From NCBI GenBank assembly GCA_052379645.1, contig JBQSYU010000017.1: 64,000 nt of DNA. One strand, given 5' to 3'. Under the pieces are notes generated by a model. It ran no database searches. It was not told the DNA's origin and saw only the letters and a program-made list of their open reading frames with translations. Shown here in pieces: positions 27,628 through 37,583 of this stretch. The position numbers and the translations under genes were made by a program. How positions within the stretch are numbered: the first letter of the stretch is position 1; each line of letters begins with the position of its first letter. This DNA is from Arthrobacter_H sp030452125. GTDB lineage: Bacteria > Actinomycetota > Actinomycetes > Actinomycetales > Micrococcaceae.

Positions 27628-27901
27628 AACCCCTCATCATGATCAAGCGGATGCAGCTACCTTCAATTTCGCGCGAGTTTGACTTCTATTGGCCCCCCAC
27701 ACGAAATGGACGAAACCAAATAAAATAAATAAATTAGTCCGTCGCTTAATGTATCATTATCCATTTTTCACACGGATTAACCGCCGGACATCACACGAAT
27801 CCTCTTCTCGGCTGCGCGACGCACCAACGACCACCTCCCAACCAATCCTGTATCCCAGGATGCGGAGCTTCTTGTCGCAGTACTCGGGCCCAAAGAGGTA
27901 G
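27628..27901. promoter_or_regulatory. AT-rich intergenic region upstream of wecC
   Basis: The stretch around 27715-27780 is far richer in A and T than its surroundings (for example AAATAAAATAAATAAATTAG) and no credible gene lies in it. It separates the wecCB pair from the GT4 gene, so it is the likely minus-strand promoter region for wecCB. I cannot fix a -10/-35 pair. Confidence 0.45.
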
Positions 27902-29110
27902 CTAGCCCCTGCGACCGTTGTGGCTAACGGCAAGTCCGCCCAAGAAGTCCATATACCGATGGGCTAGATCACGCATATTTGCGTGCTCGACCACCCACTG
28001 TTGTCCGTTCTTCTTCGAAGCGAGCCGTTCGTGATCATCTGCCAAAGCCATCCACAGCCGTGCGATGGATCTGGGTTCCGCGGCAACGACATCTCCCGCG
28101 CCGTTTGTTTCGATCAGTGTGGCGGCCTCACCGCGCAGCACCGCGGTGATGTGCCGGCCAGTCGCCATTAATTCGTAGGTTTTCGAAGGAATCGTCCACC
28201 TGAAGCTAGGCCAATCGGAGCGAAGCGCAACTACGCAGGTGTCCGCCCATTCGTAGTGCTGGACAAGGCTCTGGCCATCCACGCCTTCTACGAAATCTAT
28301 GCTGGCATCCAGCGAGCTCGCGAGGTTCTCCAGTCGCTGCTTGGCCGTTCCCCCCCCGACGAATCGGACGTCCACGGTGTCGCCGACCATGGCGACGGCC
28401 CGCACGACGACATCCAGTCCTTGGCTTTCACCGTGGTTCCCCATATAAAGAACACGCAGAGGCCCCTCATGCTCCCGTCGGGTATCGACCTGGGGCAATC
28501 GTTCGGCGCTAATGCCATTATGCACGGTCACTGCCCGCTTTATTCCCCGGGCCTCCAGCTGCTGGCGGAAGCCCTGGGTAACTGTGACGACCAGATCCGC
28601 TTGGTGCTGTACACCGGTCATGACAGCGTCCAATACGGTAGTCACCCTACTGGTGCTAACACGGGAATCATGGACCAAGTCAGGCCAGGCGTCACGCATC
28701 TCCACCACCAGTGGACGACGTCGGATCTTGGCGATCATCCATCCGGCAACGATGTGCGGAAGACTGGGAATCGTGACCACTATAACGTCGGGACGTGGCG
28801 CAAAAAGAGCTCGCGGAACACTCATCGCGGCTGTCAGGCAATGCCTGGCCAAGCGTCCAGCTCGCGAATCTCCTACGTCAAAACTTGGTAAGCGCCGAAT
28901 AGATTCGCCTGAGGGGCCAGCTTGAGCGCCTACTCCCCACTTGTCCCATCTGCGCGGGCTACACGTCGAACCATCCGCAGCTGAAGGGTGTGGTGCGACG
29001 ACATCAACGTGCCATCCCTGCTCCCGAAAGACTTGGATGAACGCCATCCATCGACGTTGTGGCGGTGTGCTCTCGGGCCAATATGAGTGGGTCACCAGCA
29101 TGAGCCTCAT
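27902..29110 (-). CDS. Glycosyltransferase family 4 (WbuB-like)
   Basis: The 402-residue GT-B transferase starts with MRLMLVTHSYWPESTPPQRRW, the N-terminal acceptor loop of the WbuB group. VVEMRDAWPDLV is characteristic of this subgroup, followed by VHNGIS, RVLYMGNHGESQGLDVV at the donor-domain start, and KTYELMATGRHI in place of the common E-x7-E motif. WbuB relatives add an N-acetyl-aminodeoxy sugar to lipid-linked intermediates. Its ATG overlaps the stop of the upstream DUF6270-like gene (ATGA). Confidence 0.9.
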   Translation of the reverse strand: MRLMLVTHSYWPESTPPQRRWMAFIQVFREQGWHVDVVAPHPSAADGSTCSPRRWDKWGVGAQAGPSGESIRRLPSFDVGDSRAGRLARHCLTAAMSVPRALFAPRPDVIVVTIPSLPHIVAGWMIAKIRRRPLVVEMRDAWPDLVHDSRVSTSRVTTVLDAVMTGVQHQADLVVTVTQGFRQQLEARGIKRAVTVHNGISAERLPQVDTRREHEGPLRVLYMGNHGESQGLDVVVRAVAMVGDTVDVRFVGGGTAKQRLENLASSLDASIDFVEGVDGQSLVQHYEWADTCVVALRSDWPSFRWTIPSKTYELMATGRHITAVLRGEAATLIETNGAGDVVAAEPRSIARLWMALADDHERLASKKNGQQWVVEHANMRDLAHRYMDFLGGLAVSHNGRRG

Positions 29111-29874
29111 GCGCGTTCCCCTGACTGGGGAACATCGATGGAGCCTACTGGTCGAGGTGGTAGGGCACGTACCTGTTCAGCCATCCATGAATAGGCAGCT
29201 GGAATATAATGATACGGGGCCACTCCCCATTGATGGTTGTCATCCGAGAGGACCAGTTCATGGGGTAGCTTCGGGACCCGGAGTCCCAATTCGCGTAGAT
29301 AGGCGTAGTACGGCTCGTAGAGCTCATTCATAGTCGACGGCGGCTCATTTCGGAATCCGGCTACCTCTATACCCGATTGCGTGTGAGAGGCCCACGGGGT
29401 GTCAAAAACTAGAGTACGGTCCAAAACGGATTCTTTTTGCAGTACCCGGACCAGTTGCCGCGCGCTATAGCTCCACAGTTTGAAATGCCTGTCCGTCGCA
29501 AAGCGAACGGAAGGATCTTTCGTGGTCAGCGACTTCCCGAGCGGGCTCCGAGCCAGTTCATTCGAACGCGTCAGGAATCCTTGTTGATACTGGCGAACGC
29601 CCAAACGTTCCACAATTAAATCCATGACGATGGCATCGCTGGCGCCCGCGAAGCGCTGCAGCATGGGGAACAGGTTTGCATGCAAGTCACCCCGAAGTTG
29701 TCGCTGTTGAAATGGCGACGCCAATTGAGTACGTTCCTTTTGAACAACGATGGGAGCGTGCCCCGAGCTCACCAATGATTGCCGGGCTACATAGCCCAGG
29801 AGTTTGTACTCGGTTTTCAATAGCTCAAAGCTGTCGCGGGAGACGCACCCTCCATACGCAAAAATTCCCTTCAT
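29107..29874 (-). CDS. DUF6270-like protein of glycan loci (SGNH-like start)
   Basis: The 255-residue protein begins FAYGGCVSRDSFELL, the G-x-CVSRD opening typical of DUF6270 proteins, which are thought to have an SGNH-hydrolase-like fold. Later segments are AIVMDLIVERLGV, VLDRTLVFDTPWA and a C-terminal DDNHQWGVAPYHYIP that could carry the Asp/His pair. Such proteins occur beside glycosyltransferases and may add or remove acyl groups on the polymer. The biochemical activity is not established to my knowledge. It overlaps the GT4 gene by four bases. Confidence 0.7.
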   Translation of the reverse strand: MKGIFAYGGCVSRDSFELLKTEYKLLGYVARQSLVSSGHAPIVVQKERTQLASPFQQRQLRGDLHANLFPMLQRFAGASDAIVMDLIVERLGVRQYQQGFLTRSNELARSPLGKSLTTKDPSVRFATDRHFKLWSYSARQLVRVLQKESVLDRTLVFDTPWASHTQSGIEVAGFRNEPPSTMNELYEPYYAYLRELGLRVPKLPHELVLSDDNHQWGVAPYHYIPAAYSWMAEQVRALPPRPVGSIDVPQSGERA

Positions 29875-29908
29875 CCCTTCCTTTCACGTCAACGAGGGCG
29901 ATAATATC

Positions 29909-31990
29909 CTACGCGCTGGCGCCAGACACGAATGACCATCGGTACACTTTGGATCCTCGTGAGTAGTACAACTCTCCGTTCCCGCTCAGGACCAGGTTGC
30001 CCCCGCGCGCGATGTCCCTGCGAGTCAAGTCGGCCTTGTCGATGAGGAAGACCTTGCCCCGGGCGCACCCAGCAAGTTGCTGGCCCACATCCACAAGATT
30101 CCGTCCCCTTGCATAGGACTTGGTATCGCGCGCTTTGGAATATCGCTTCTTTCGCTTGACCTTTAGCGTTTCAGAATCCAGTTCGAAGATGGTGTCCACG
30201 CTCCATCCCCAGAGCATTCCATCCGCGTCGAACATCAAGGTAGAAACTGTCGCATCCCCCGGCACCGGAATCACTGTTTTCTCAATTTGGCCCGAATGTG
30301 AGTCAACTAGAATCACCGTACCGTCTCCCGGATCGCGGGCGGTCCCTAGACCTCCGGTTGCCCCCGTGCCAACATAGAGACGACCTTTGGAATGGGCCAA
30401 TGTCAAGGGGGATCGATTCGGCGCAATATTAGTCACGGCTTTTTCGATGCCATCCTCGACATGCAGGAACGTCAACGCCCCTCCTGATCGTCCGTACACA
30501 GGGATCGATGCGATGGCCGCTCGTCCTTCTCCGAGGTCCTCAATGGCCACCGGACGGTCCTGCCCCTGTTCCAAGGACCAGCTTGCTACCGGCGCCGAAA
30601 ACGAATCCGATCCGCCGTGGAGCAGGTGGATGATGGCACCCGGATAGGTACCGACCAAGAGATCATCGCCACTGGTCCCAAAGGACTCGATTTGTCCACG
30701 CAGTGCGTGCTGAACGTCTGCCGCGCCGTCACCGCTCAGCTCAACGAAGTACGAGGTCGTTCCGTACCCGCCGACCAATACCCTTCCCTCTGATTCAACA
30801 CCCAGGCATCGGATCTGTACCGGAGCCGGAGTGCCTGCGGATGACTTTTGCGTCAATTTATCCTTGTCTCGATCCCACCTCAGGATGTCGCCACTGACGT
30901 TAATCGTCACCAGCGAGGCTCGTTCTCCAGTGATCTTTTGCCAGGTATGGCCCCGGAGCGTGGAGACTGATTCTCCACCAGCCAGGACATGGTCTCGATC
31001 CGAGGCCACCTCAGTACTGTGCAATTCCCCACTGGAACTAACCCAGTAGAGGGCTGCAGGTTCTCCGGGTTCGGAAGCAGCCAGTCCCCTGACGGCTCCG
31101 GAAATTTCTCCACCCCACTTCCGCTCCTGCGCGTCATAGGCGTAGATGACGTCTTCCGAATCCACCCTTGCGAAAACATGGGTTCCAACGACGGCCGTGT
31201 CATAGACGAAGTCCCGCTTGACGTTCTTTTTGGACTCTGGGAGTGGGATCCGCCGTTTGGTTCCTTTGAGCGTATCCACCTGCCACAAGGCCGGATCGGC
31301 CGTACCGGTACCGACATAGGCGATGTTCCTGACCGTGCTGATACCCATTGAATATTTATTCTTTGCACCAAGTCGCCCGAAGTCCCGCCAAGTTTCATCT
31401 TTTGGGTCATATGCGAGCAGGCGCGCCGTCGGATATGTGGTGAACAAGATGCGTCCGTCGTCCAAGCCCGCCGCGTTCCAATATGCGTCCCGACTCATGG
31501 CTGGGCCGGCTGGCAGTTTCACCAGCTTTCGGGTGTCGACGTCATAGGAATAAGCTCGGCCATCCTGCAGCCCGATGTAGATTTTCCGGTCCTTGGCGCC
31601 CGTGGCCAAAGCGCGGGTGGAAACCGATTGCCCTGCGCCACCGTTCAACGCTGCCGAAGAGACCAGATGACCACTACGCGTGTTCACTAGGCTCATCTGT
31701 GCAGGTTCTCCTGATGCCACGTATGCCGTGAGCGGTTCGCCGCGAGTATCCCTGGTGAAGGTGGCGGTTGCTGCAATGATGGCGGCCACGGGGCTGCCAA
31801 CATCATGCTGCCCTACAGACTGGGAAGTGTCCCTAGGTGAGACGCTAGGGCTTGGAGAGCCATCCAACGGTGTGGGCGTAGGCTTACAGCCGGCACTCCC
31901 CGCAGCCACGGCTCCGGCCACTGCCATGCCGAGGACAGTTCGACGCCGGTAGTCGGTGGCGGAATGCGACGCAACTGTAGCGTCCATTTC
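29909..31990 (-). CDS. Tat-exported lipoprotein with beta-propeller repeats
   Basis: About 693 residues. I prefer the ATG at 31990, with AAGGAAA seven bases upstream; an ATG at 32005 is possible. RRRTVLGMAVAGAVAAG is a twin-arginine signal, ending in SAGC with the lipidated Cys at residue 34. A Pro/Ser linker follows, then a long chain of ~40-50-residue strand-rich repeats (for example GRILFTTYPTARLLAYDPKD, NIAYVGTGTADPALWQVDT, GRLYVGTGATGG and GMLWGWSVDTIFELD). These have the look of a seven- or eight-bladed propeller without an obvious catalytic site. It is embedded in the wall-polymer cluster, so an outer-surface polymer-binding or assembly role is inferred. Confidence 0.75.
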   Translation of the reverse strand, partial: EMDATVASHSATDYRRRTVLGMAVAGAVAAGSAGCKPTPTPLDGSPSPSVSPRDTSQSVGQHDVGSPVAAIIAATATFTRDTRGEPLTAYVASGEPAQMSLVNTRSGHLVSSAALNGGAGQSVSTRALATGAKDRKIYIGLQDGRAYSYDVDTRKLVKLPAGPAMSRDAYWNAAGLDDGRILFTTYPTARLLAYDPKDETWRDFGRLGAKNKYSMGISTVRNIAYVGTGTADPALWQVDTLKGTKRRIPLPESKKNVKRDFVYDTAVVGTHVFARVDSEDVIYAYDAQERKWGGEISGAVRGLAASEPGEPAALYWVSSSGELHSTEVASDRDHVLAGGESVSTLRGHTWQKITGERASLVTINVSGDILRWDRDKDKLTQKSSAGTPAPVQIRCLGVESEGRVLVGGYGTTSYFVELSGDGAADVQHALRGQIESFGTSGDDLLVGTYPGAIIHLLHGGSDSFSAPVASWSLEQGQDRPVAIEDLGEGRAAIASIPVYGRSGGALTFLHVEDGIEKAVTNIAPNRSPLTLAHSKGRLYVGTGATGGLGTARDPGDGTVILVDSHSGQIEKTVIPVPGDATVSTLMFDADGMLWGWSVDTIFELDSETLKVKRKKRYSKARDTKSYARGRNLVDVGQQLAGCARGKVFLIDKADLTRRDIARGGNLVLSGNGELYYSRGSKVYRWSFVSGASA

Positions 31991-32341
31991 GGTTTCCTTC
32001 TTCATGCTCGCTTCAGCGATGTAGAGCCCGATGCTCGACCAGTTCTCAAGGATCGCAGCTTGGCTTTGGCAGGGGGTCGGCTTGTAGACTCGGTTCCGCG
32101 CTCCACACCGAGAGCGCTGGAAGAAAGCGAGTCCATGTGCCCGAGCCACTCATTCCGGGAGCTCGACACCAACGTTCCCGTCGCCGAGTCACCAGTACGC
32201 CTCATGCGTCCGTTCCCCAAACGTCGACCAGGAGGCGCAGATCCTCTGGGTCGACCCAAACTCGCCGGAGAGTGAAACGTGTCCAAGGGCTCATGTTTTT
32301 CACCCTGATTGCCTTTGTGCTCACTACTTCGGGTTTGTTCT
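31991..32341. other. Intergenic region, possible small plus-strand membrane protein
   Basis: About 350 bases. A plus-strand frame at 32137-32352 would encode 71 residues: an Arg/Pro/Ser-rich N-terminus and one membrane segment (MFFTLIAFVLTTSGLFFIG). It would overlap the end of the large glycosyltransferase gene by 11 bases. Part of the stretch must also hold the minus-strand promoter for the propeller lipoprotein. I see no strong ribosome site for the small frame, so it is only a candidate. Confidence 0.3.
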
Positions 32342-35300
32342 TCATTGGCTAGCCCCGAGAATGAGATCGCCTAGCCTTTGATGTATTTCCACCGGAGAGA
32401 AGTGTTCCACGGCAAAGGCCTTCGCTGCATCACATTTCGCTGAATACCGCTGCGGGTCCTCCGCGCTGTCTCTAATTTCCAGCAACATGGATTCAACGTT
32501 GAGATGCAGCCAACTCTTCGGATAAATAAGCCCCGCACCCGGCCACGCCAAGGAGACGGGCATGGCCCCTGACGCAGCACCGTCCGCCAATGTGAGGTGA
32601 AAAGACTCAAAATCACTCGTGGACAGGGCGACACCAATTCCCGCATACCAATCGGCCATGTCGTCACCGTGCGGATCGAAATGGACGGCACCTCTCAGAC
32701 GTGAATCATCGGAAATGCGTCGCTGCAACTCGTTGTAGTACCCCATCTCGCCGGCCCGGCCAAGCATCCAAGGATACTCCTCCGGGCGACGCCCTTTCAC
32801 TCGAAGTGTGAAACGACGATCGTTCTCACGCAAACGCGCGATCAGGGTCAAAGCGCGGTCCAGATGTTTTTGCCGTGGGACCATGCCGACGATCCCCAGT
32901 GTATGCCGCCGTTCCGGCTGCCCTGCCGCTCCTGCGGGCTCAATGCCGAGGGTATTGGGGACCACGCTGGTCCGTTCGATGTCATAGCCGAATCGGCGAA
33001 GTGCCACCTGACGGACGAATTCACCCACAAATACCGTGTGGTCAATCAGCCCAACATCGAGACGATGTAGGTAAGGAGTGAATAGTTCTTGTGAATGGAA
33101 CCTGCTCGTCAACCGCTGGCCAGCAGTCCGGTATCTGGCGTACCACTCGACATTTCCCAACGACCACTCACAAAAGATCGTGTCCGCATCAGCCAAGAGC
33201 CGCTTGCTGCGCTCGGCATCGTGGACTGCGTGGCCATCCCATACATCCGTCGTCACGTGATGACCTTGTTGCTGCATCCAATCCATGATGCCACCGGCGA
33301 ATTTCAGGTCGTGGCCTGCCACGAGCACCCGTCGGGATTCGTGGAGCACTTCGATGCGCTCGCGTGAGGGAGCCGTGACCGAAGGAGTCGTGCTGAAGTT
33401 CCGACGCAAAGTGAGCACCGGGGCCGAATCCTCCCCACGCTCTTCCCCGCCTAGACACGGTGCCCCGGAGACCCGCTCGCCGTGCACCCAGAGCGTTTTA
33501 CCCACCGAAGTCACGTCGTCACGACTTAGCTGGACGCGGCCGGAGGTGAATTCCGCCGCACGACACAGGTCTTCGGCCGCGACGACATCGGAGAGCGCGG
33601 CTCCGAGCCGGCAGCTCAGTCCGGGCACTTTTCCGCCAGCCTCACCCCAGAGAACCGCGATCCCGTTATCGGTCAGCTGTCGAGCTACCTCCTGAGAGCG
33701 ATTGTCTTCGGCCGAGACCACACCAACGGCGTCTGGTCGGTGGGTTTGCTCCAGGATCAACGCTGTCGTGGGTGACTCAAGGTCGTCGACAATCAGCGTA
33801 TATGGCACGAGCTGCGGCGTTTTCACGAGAAGGCCAGCGGTGCGCAACATGTAGGCCAGCCGGTGGGAAGCCAAATGTGCCCTATACGTGTAGCGATGCA
33901 CGTTCCAGGCATCAGCATTGCGTTCAGGTTCGTTTTCCATCCACAGTTGGGCAATCAATCCTGCTTCAGTAGCGTCTGCCGTGGTCGGAACCATGCCGTT
34001 GAAAACGGTGTCCACGCCATTTCCCGGTCCCGAGAGGACCGGTGTGCCGCTGGCGGCGAGTTCCACGACACGACGGGAGAACATCGTCGGAGAGTCGGTG
34101 ACGGAATTGACGTTGAGGTGCACCGGGTGCGTTTTATAAGCCTGAACCATCTCCATGTAGTCAAGACCGCCGCGCACGAAGTCCGCCAACTCGGCCGGGA
34201 AGTGGTACGGCGATTCCGGCAGATTAGCCTGCCTGTCGTAGATAGCCAAGCCATAGGGTTGTCCTGCGCTCAAAAGTGTTGACAGCACTCTGGAGCGTTC
34301 CGGGTAGCGTTCCCCATAGAACGTACCGCCATAGGCAATGCTGTGCTCCACGCGGCGCTCGGTGTGCATGGGGTTGTGTAGGCTGGGTTGCGCCCAAAAT
34401 GGTAGTGAGCCAATGCTCGAGTTGGATGCACCGCGATGCTCGTAGTAGCTCGGAATTCGATCCGCGTCGGTGGTGAACACGTGATCGAAGAGTTTGGCAG
34501 TCAGCCTGAACCTGCTGAAGTGAATCGGGTCTTCCTTATTCCAAAAGATGGTGGGGATTCCACGCGAGCGGCAGTATGTCACCATGGCCTTCAACTCTGC
34601 GAACGATGATTCGTCGTAGTAGCCGACTTTGCCACGCCATAAACCGTCATTGCCTTCCCAAGCGGATTCGACCAAAAGGGCGTCAATGTTCTGGGATTCC
34701 AATTGCTGACGCCAGGTTCCGGGCGCTGGCAGGACGAGTTGGCATTCGGAGGCCAGCGAGCTCCGGGTGAATTCATCGGAGATCAGGGCGAGTCTTGTCT
34801 TCGACAGCTCCTTGGCCCCTACATCCGGGGCGCACATGTCATGGTCAAGTGTCCGATGTGCTCGTCTCACTTCTTCCGCCATGGCCGACCAGCTACGGTG
34901 CTCCACGACCCATGAACGAGCGGCACGTCCAATGTCGGCCCGACGTTCTGGGTTGTCAGCAAGTTCCACCAGAGCCCGGGCCATCGCGTCCGTGTCGCCT
35001 GCAGGGAAGATCAGTCCACGATCCGCGTCATGACCGAAAATATCGACTAGCGGAGCCACATCCGAGGCGACGACCGGCCGACCGGCGGCCATGGCCTCTA
35101 GTGGTTTGAGGGGGGACACCATTTCAGTGATCTGGTTGGACAGGCGTGGGCAGACGACGATATCCATCGCCGAGAGATAGCGCGGAATTTCAGATGACGG
35201 GGCACGCCCGGCGAAAACGACGCTGTTGGCCGGCAGCAATTCCGCCGCCCGTTGTTTCATGGCTGCCAGTGCCGGCCCGTCCCCTACGACCAACAGGACG

Positions 35301-36730
35301 AGTTCGGGTCGGATTTGCACAGCCCGGGAGAAAGCCTCGACCAGCAGTTGGGGGCCTTCGTAGTCGAGCACGCTGCCCGCGTAGCCGATGACCGTGCTGG
35401 TCTTCGATGTTTGGATGCGTCCCAGGATTTCGCGCCCCGCCGGAAGTGGGGCGAACTCATACGGGTCGGCGGCATTCGGCAACAGAGTGATTCGGCCCGG
35501 TTCCACGCCACGACGGATGAGTTCGTCACGGACCTGTCCGGTAATGGCCAGGACCTTGTCTGCGCCGGTAGCGACCATGGTCTCGAGCTCAACAGCTAGA
35601 TGGTGTCGTTCAGAAGACCCCCATTCACTGTTCCGAGAGGCTTCAGTGATTTCCCAAAAACCACGAACCTCGTAGACGAAGGGGACTCCCAGACGACGTG
35701 CCGCCATGAGGGCTGGCAGAGCCGTGACATGGTTGGAAGCCGCGTGAATCAGACTGGCGCGTTGGATCACGGCTTCGCGTCCAATGATGTCGGCCGCATA
35801 CTGGAAATACAGATCGAGAGGATCCTGAACGAGGGACGGACCGGGGCTGAATATGTGCCGCAGCCCATTGATATCTCGTTCGAATCGACTCTCTGACGGA
35901 GCCGATTCTTCAGTTTTCGCGTCCCATGGATATCCGGGTCGCGCCATGACCACCACATCGTCCTGCTCCGCCATCGCTTGCGTCAGGCCGGCAGTCCGGG
36001 TCGCGTACCCGTTGGAGTTGAACTCCCCCGTACTATGTGCGCAGTAGAGGATCTTGCCGCGTTGCGCCTGGTACCCAATAGTCGGTTGGCGTGGAGGAAG
36101 TGACGGCAGTTCGCGAAGCAGCCGTGCGGCGCCAACCACTTGCCGCGTGAACGAGGCTTCTGTTCCCACCGAGTCCGTGTCTAGACCGCCCAGTAGTTTT
36201 GCGGGCTCCGAGATCTTCCCTTCACGCAAATACAAATGCTTGGCCCAGCGAATCCGTTCTGTTATAGACGCATTCTCGGGAACTGCACCCGATGGCATTG
36301 CCGACGAAGATGCTTCACCGATATGTTGCTCGGGCCGTTGGGCACCGCCTTCACCGTAAGCCCCGCGCAGCAATCGCCGTGTTCTGCGAACGGGAGCGAC
36401 CACGATTTTCGCCAACCGAACGTGGGGCGAAGCCTTCAAAGTCTCATAGGCGGACTTGAACTTTTCGGTTCGAGCCGTCTGACGCTCATAAAGTGCCTTT
36501 TGTGCGTCGCGGTTCGCTTCAGCCTGGGCCCTTCGTTGGGCTTCCTGCCGTTGTTCCTGACGCAATGACTGCAGCTCACTGGCTTGTCGTGTCAACAACA
36601 AGTCGGCTCTGTAGAGCTCGTTGCGAAGTTCGTCCGTCGTGCGGGCAGCATACTTACCGGAATTTACGGCTCGATGGCGTATCGCCCGGTCAAGCGTCGA
36701 TTCGTCGGGCCGGTCTTCGGTGAAGCTCAC
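32342..36730 (-). CDS. Giant multi-module glycosyltransferase (GT4 + CgeB-like + GT-B)
   Basis: 1462 residues, GTG start with AAAGGA upstream. Residues ~30-95 are a Gln/Arg/Glu-rich coiled coil. Residues ~225-640 are a GT4 enzyme: FVYEVRGFWE, TLLPNAADPYEF, VIGYAGSVLDYEGPQLLVEA and the donor motif PLKPLEAMAAGRPVVASD. Residues ~660-1020 resemble the CgeB/DUF3880 type: ALLVESAWEGNDGLW, GIPTIFWNKEDPIHF and VVELAASGTPVLSGPG. Residues ~1130-1462 are a third GT-B-like unit: RRVLVAGHDLKFAGG, LGIVGMVPRQKHLDRAL and STSDFESFHLTLADGAASG. Three transferase modules in one chain suggest it builds several linkages of the repeat unit. It lies directly downstream of the exporter genes. Confidence 0.85.
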   Translation of the reverse strand: MSFTEDRPDESTLDRAIRHRAVNSGKYAARTTDELRNELYRADLLLTRQASELQSLRQEQRQEAQRRAQAEANRDAQKALYERQTARTEKFKSAYETLKASPHVRLAKIVVAPVRRTRRLLRGAYGEGGAQRPEQHIGEASSSAMPSGAVPENASITERIRWAKHLYLREGKISEPAKLLGGLDTDSVGTEASFTRQVVGAARLLRELPSLPPRQPTIGYQAQRGKILYCAHSTGEFNSNGYATRTAGLTQAMAEQDDVVVMARPGYPWDAKTEESAPSESRFERDINGLRHIFSPGPSLVQDPLDLYFQYAADIIGREAVIQRASLIHAASNHVTALPALMAARRLGVPFVYEVRGFWEITEASRNSEWGSSERHHLAVELETMVATGADKVLAITGQVRDELIRRGVEPGRITLLPNAADPYEFAPLPAGREILGRIQTSKTSTVIGYAGSVLDYEGPQLLVEAFSRAVQIRPELVLLVVGDGPALAAMKQRAAELLPANSVVFAGRAPSSEIPRYLSAMDIVVCPRLSNQITEMVSPLKPLEAMAAGRPVVASDVAPLVDIFGHDADRGLIFPAGDTDAMARALVELADNPERRADIGRAARSWVVEHRSWSAMAEEVRRAHRTLDHDMCAPDVGAKELSKTRLALISDEFTRSSLASECQLVLPAPGTWRQQLESQNIDALLVESAWEGNDGLWRGKVGYYDESSFAELKAMVTYCRSRGIPTIFWNKEDPIHFSRFRLTAKLFDHVFTTDADRIPSYYEHRGASNSSIGSLPFWAQPSLHNPMHTERRVEHSIAYGGTFYGERYPERSRVLSTLLSAGQPYGLAIYDRQANLPESPYHFPAELADFVRGGLDYMEMVQAYKTHPVHLNVNSVTDSPTMFSRRVVELAASGTPVLSGPGNGVDTVFNGMVPTTADATEAGLIAQLWMENEPERNADAWNVHRYTYRAHLASHRLAYMLRTAGLLVKTPQLVPYTLIVDDLESPTTALILEQTHRPDAVGVVSAEDNRSQEVARQLTDNGIAVLWGEAGGKVPGLSCRLGAALSDVVAAEDLCRAAEFTSGRVQLSRDDVTSVGKTLWVHGERVSGAPCLGGEERGEDSAPVLTLRRNFSTTPSVTAPSRERIEVLHESRRVLVAGHDLKFAGGIMDWMQQQGHHVTTDVWDGHAVHDAERSKRLLADADTIFCEWSLGNVEWYARYRTAGQRLTSRFHSQELFTPYLHRLDVGLIDHTVFVGEFVRQVALRRFGYDIERTSVVPNTLGIEPAGAAGQPERRHTLGIVGMVPRQKHLDRALTLIARLRENDRRFTLRVKGRRPEEYPWMLGRAGEMGYYNELQRRISDDSRLRGAVHFDPHGDDMADWYAGIGVALSTSDFESFHLTLADGAASGAMPVSLAWPGAGLIYPKSWLHLNVESMLLEIRDSAEDPQRYSAKCDAAKAFAVEHFSPVEIHQRLGDLILGASQ

Positions 36731-36782
36731 GGGGAGGCTCGTCCTTTCAACGGTCGTTTTATGCAGGAACTCAATGGACTAC

Positions 36783-37583
36783 TCAGGGGGAAACCGTGTT
36801 GATCTGCAGCCCAGGGTAGTGCCGCGCGTAGCGACGGTACATTTGCGCGGTCTTCTCCTTGTCGTCTCGGACACTTTCCAAGCGACTGTAATTACGCACC
36901 ACGTCTTTGCTGGGCGCGTCCATGATGATGGCTCCTTGGTGGAGCCAGACGATCCGGCTGCACACTTTGCGGATCAACTGGGGGTCACGCCCGGCAAGCA
37001 CCAGGGAACCCCCCAATCGAAGATGCCGTTCAATTCCGTGCCTGCCATCCTCGTCAATCAACGCCCGGCCTCTCTCCAGAGGCTCTTCGATCAACAGGAG
37101 CGAAGGTCCGGCATGGAGGTGGGTCGCCAGTCGTGCGCGCTCGATCTCGCGGGGTTCCAGTTCGCCGCACTGAGTTTCTGCCTGGCCGTCCATATCGAGG
37201 CGTTTGAGGATACGACTCACTGCCGCCTTGAGACGGGCCCCATTCAGTTCCAGAGACATGGCGACGCGTTCCATGTTGAACCGTAGGGTTTCATCCATAT
37301 CGAAGGCCGAACCGGCGTCCATCACGACGGGCTGCGATCGCACGAATACCTGTCCGGAGGCGGGAGCCAGCAGCCCGGATGCAACTTCCTTCAGCAGCGA
37401 TACGCCGTCGGATGCGCTACCCAGGACTCCCACGGCTTCGCCTTCTCGGACGACGAAGGATACCTCGTCTAAGTCCGTGGCTTGCCGTCGCGAGGCCTTT
37501 CCTGTCTTCTTCCCCGAAACGGTAACTGCATTGAACACCAGCGATGGTGCCGTGGGTTCTGGGTCAGTCAGTGGTGATGACAT
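36783..37583 (-). CDS. Degenerate ATP-binding subunit of a Wzt/TagH-type ABC exporter
   Basis: About 266 residues, with the ATG at 37583 preceded by AAGGAA. The overall order follows TagH/Wzt (EVSFVVREGEAVGVLG, SGLLAPASGQVFV, CSRIVWLHQGAIIMD), but the catalytic motifs are all changed. The Walker A loop reads GSASDGVS, with Val61 where Lys is required. The LSGG signature is replaced by ELEPRE (141-146). Walker B is LLLIEE (Glu166 for Asp). The switch His is Arg199. ATP hydrolysis is therefore unlikely by this chain. It overlaps the permease gene by 20 bases and so is still expressed with it. Confidence 0.85.
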   Translation of the reverse strand: MSSPLTDPEPTAPSLVFNAVTVSGKKTGKASRRQATDLDEVSFVVREGEAVGVLGSASDGVSLLKEVASGLLAPASGQVFVRSQPVVMDAGSAFDMDETLRFNMERVAMSLELNGARLKAAVSRILKRLDMDGQAETQCGELEPREIERARLATHLHAGPSLLLIEEPLERGRALIDEDGRHGIERHLRLGGSLVLAGRDPQLIRKVCSRIVWLHQGAIIMDAPSKDVVRNYSRLESVRDDKEKTAQMYRRYARHYPGLQINTVSP

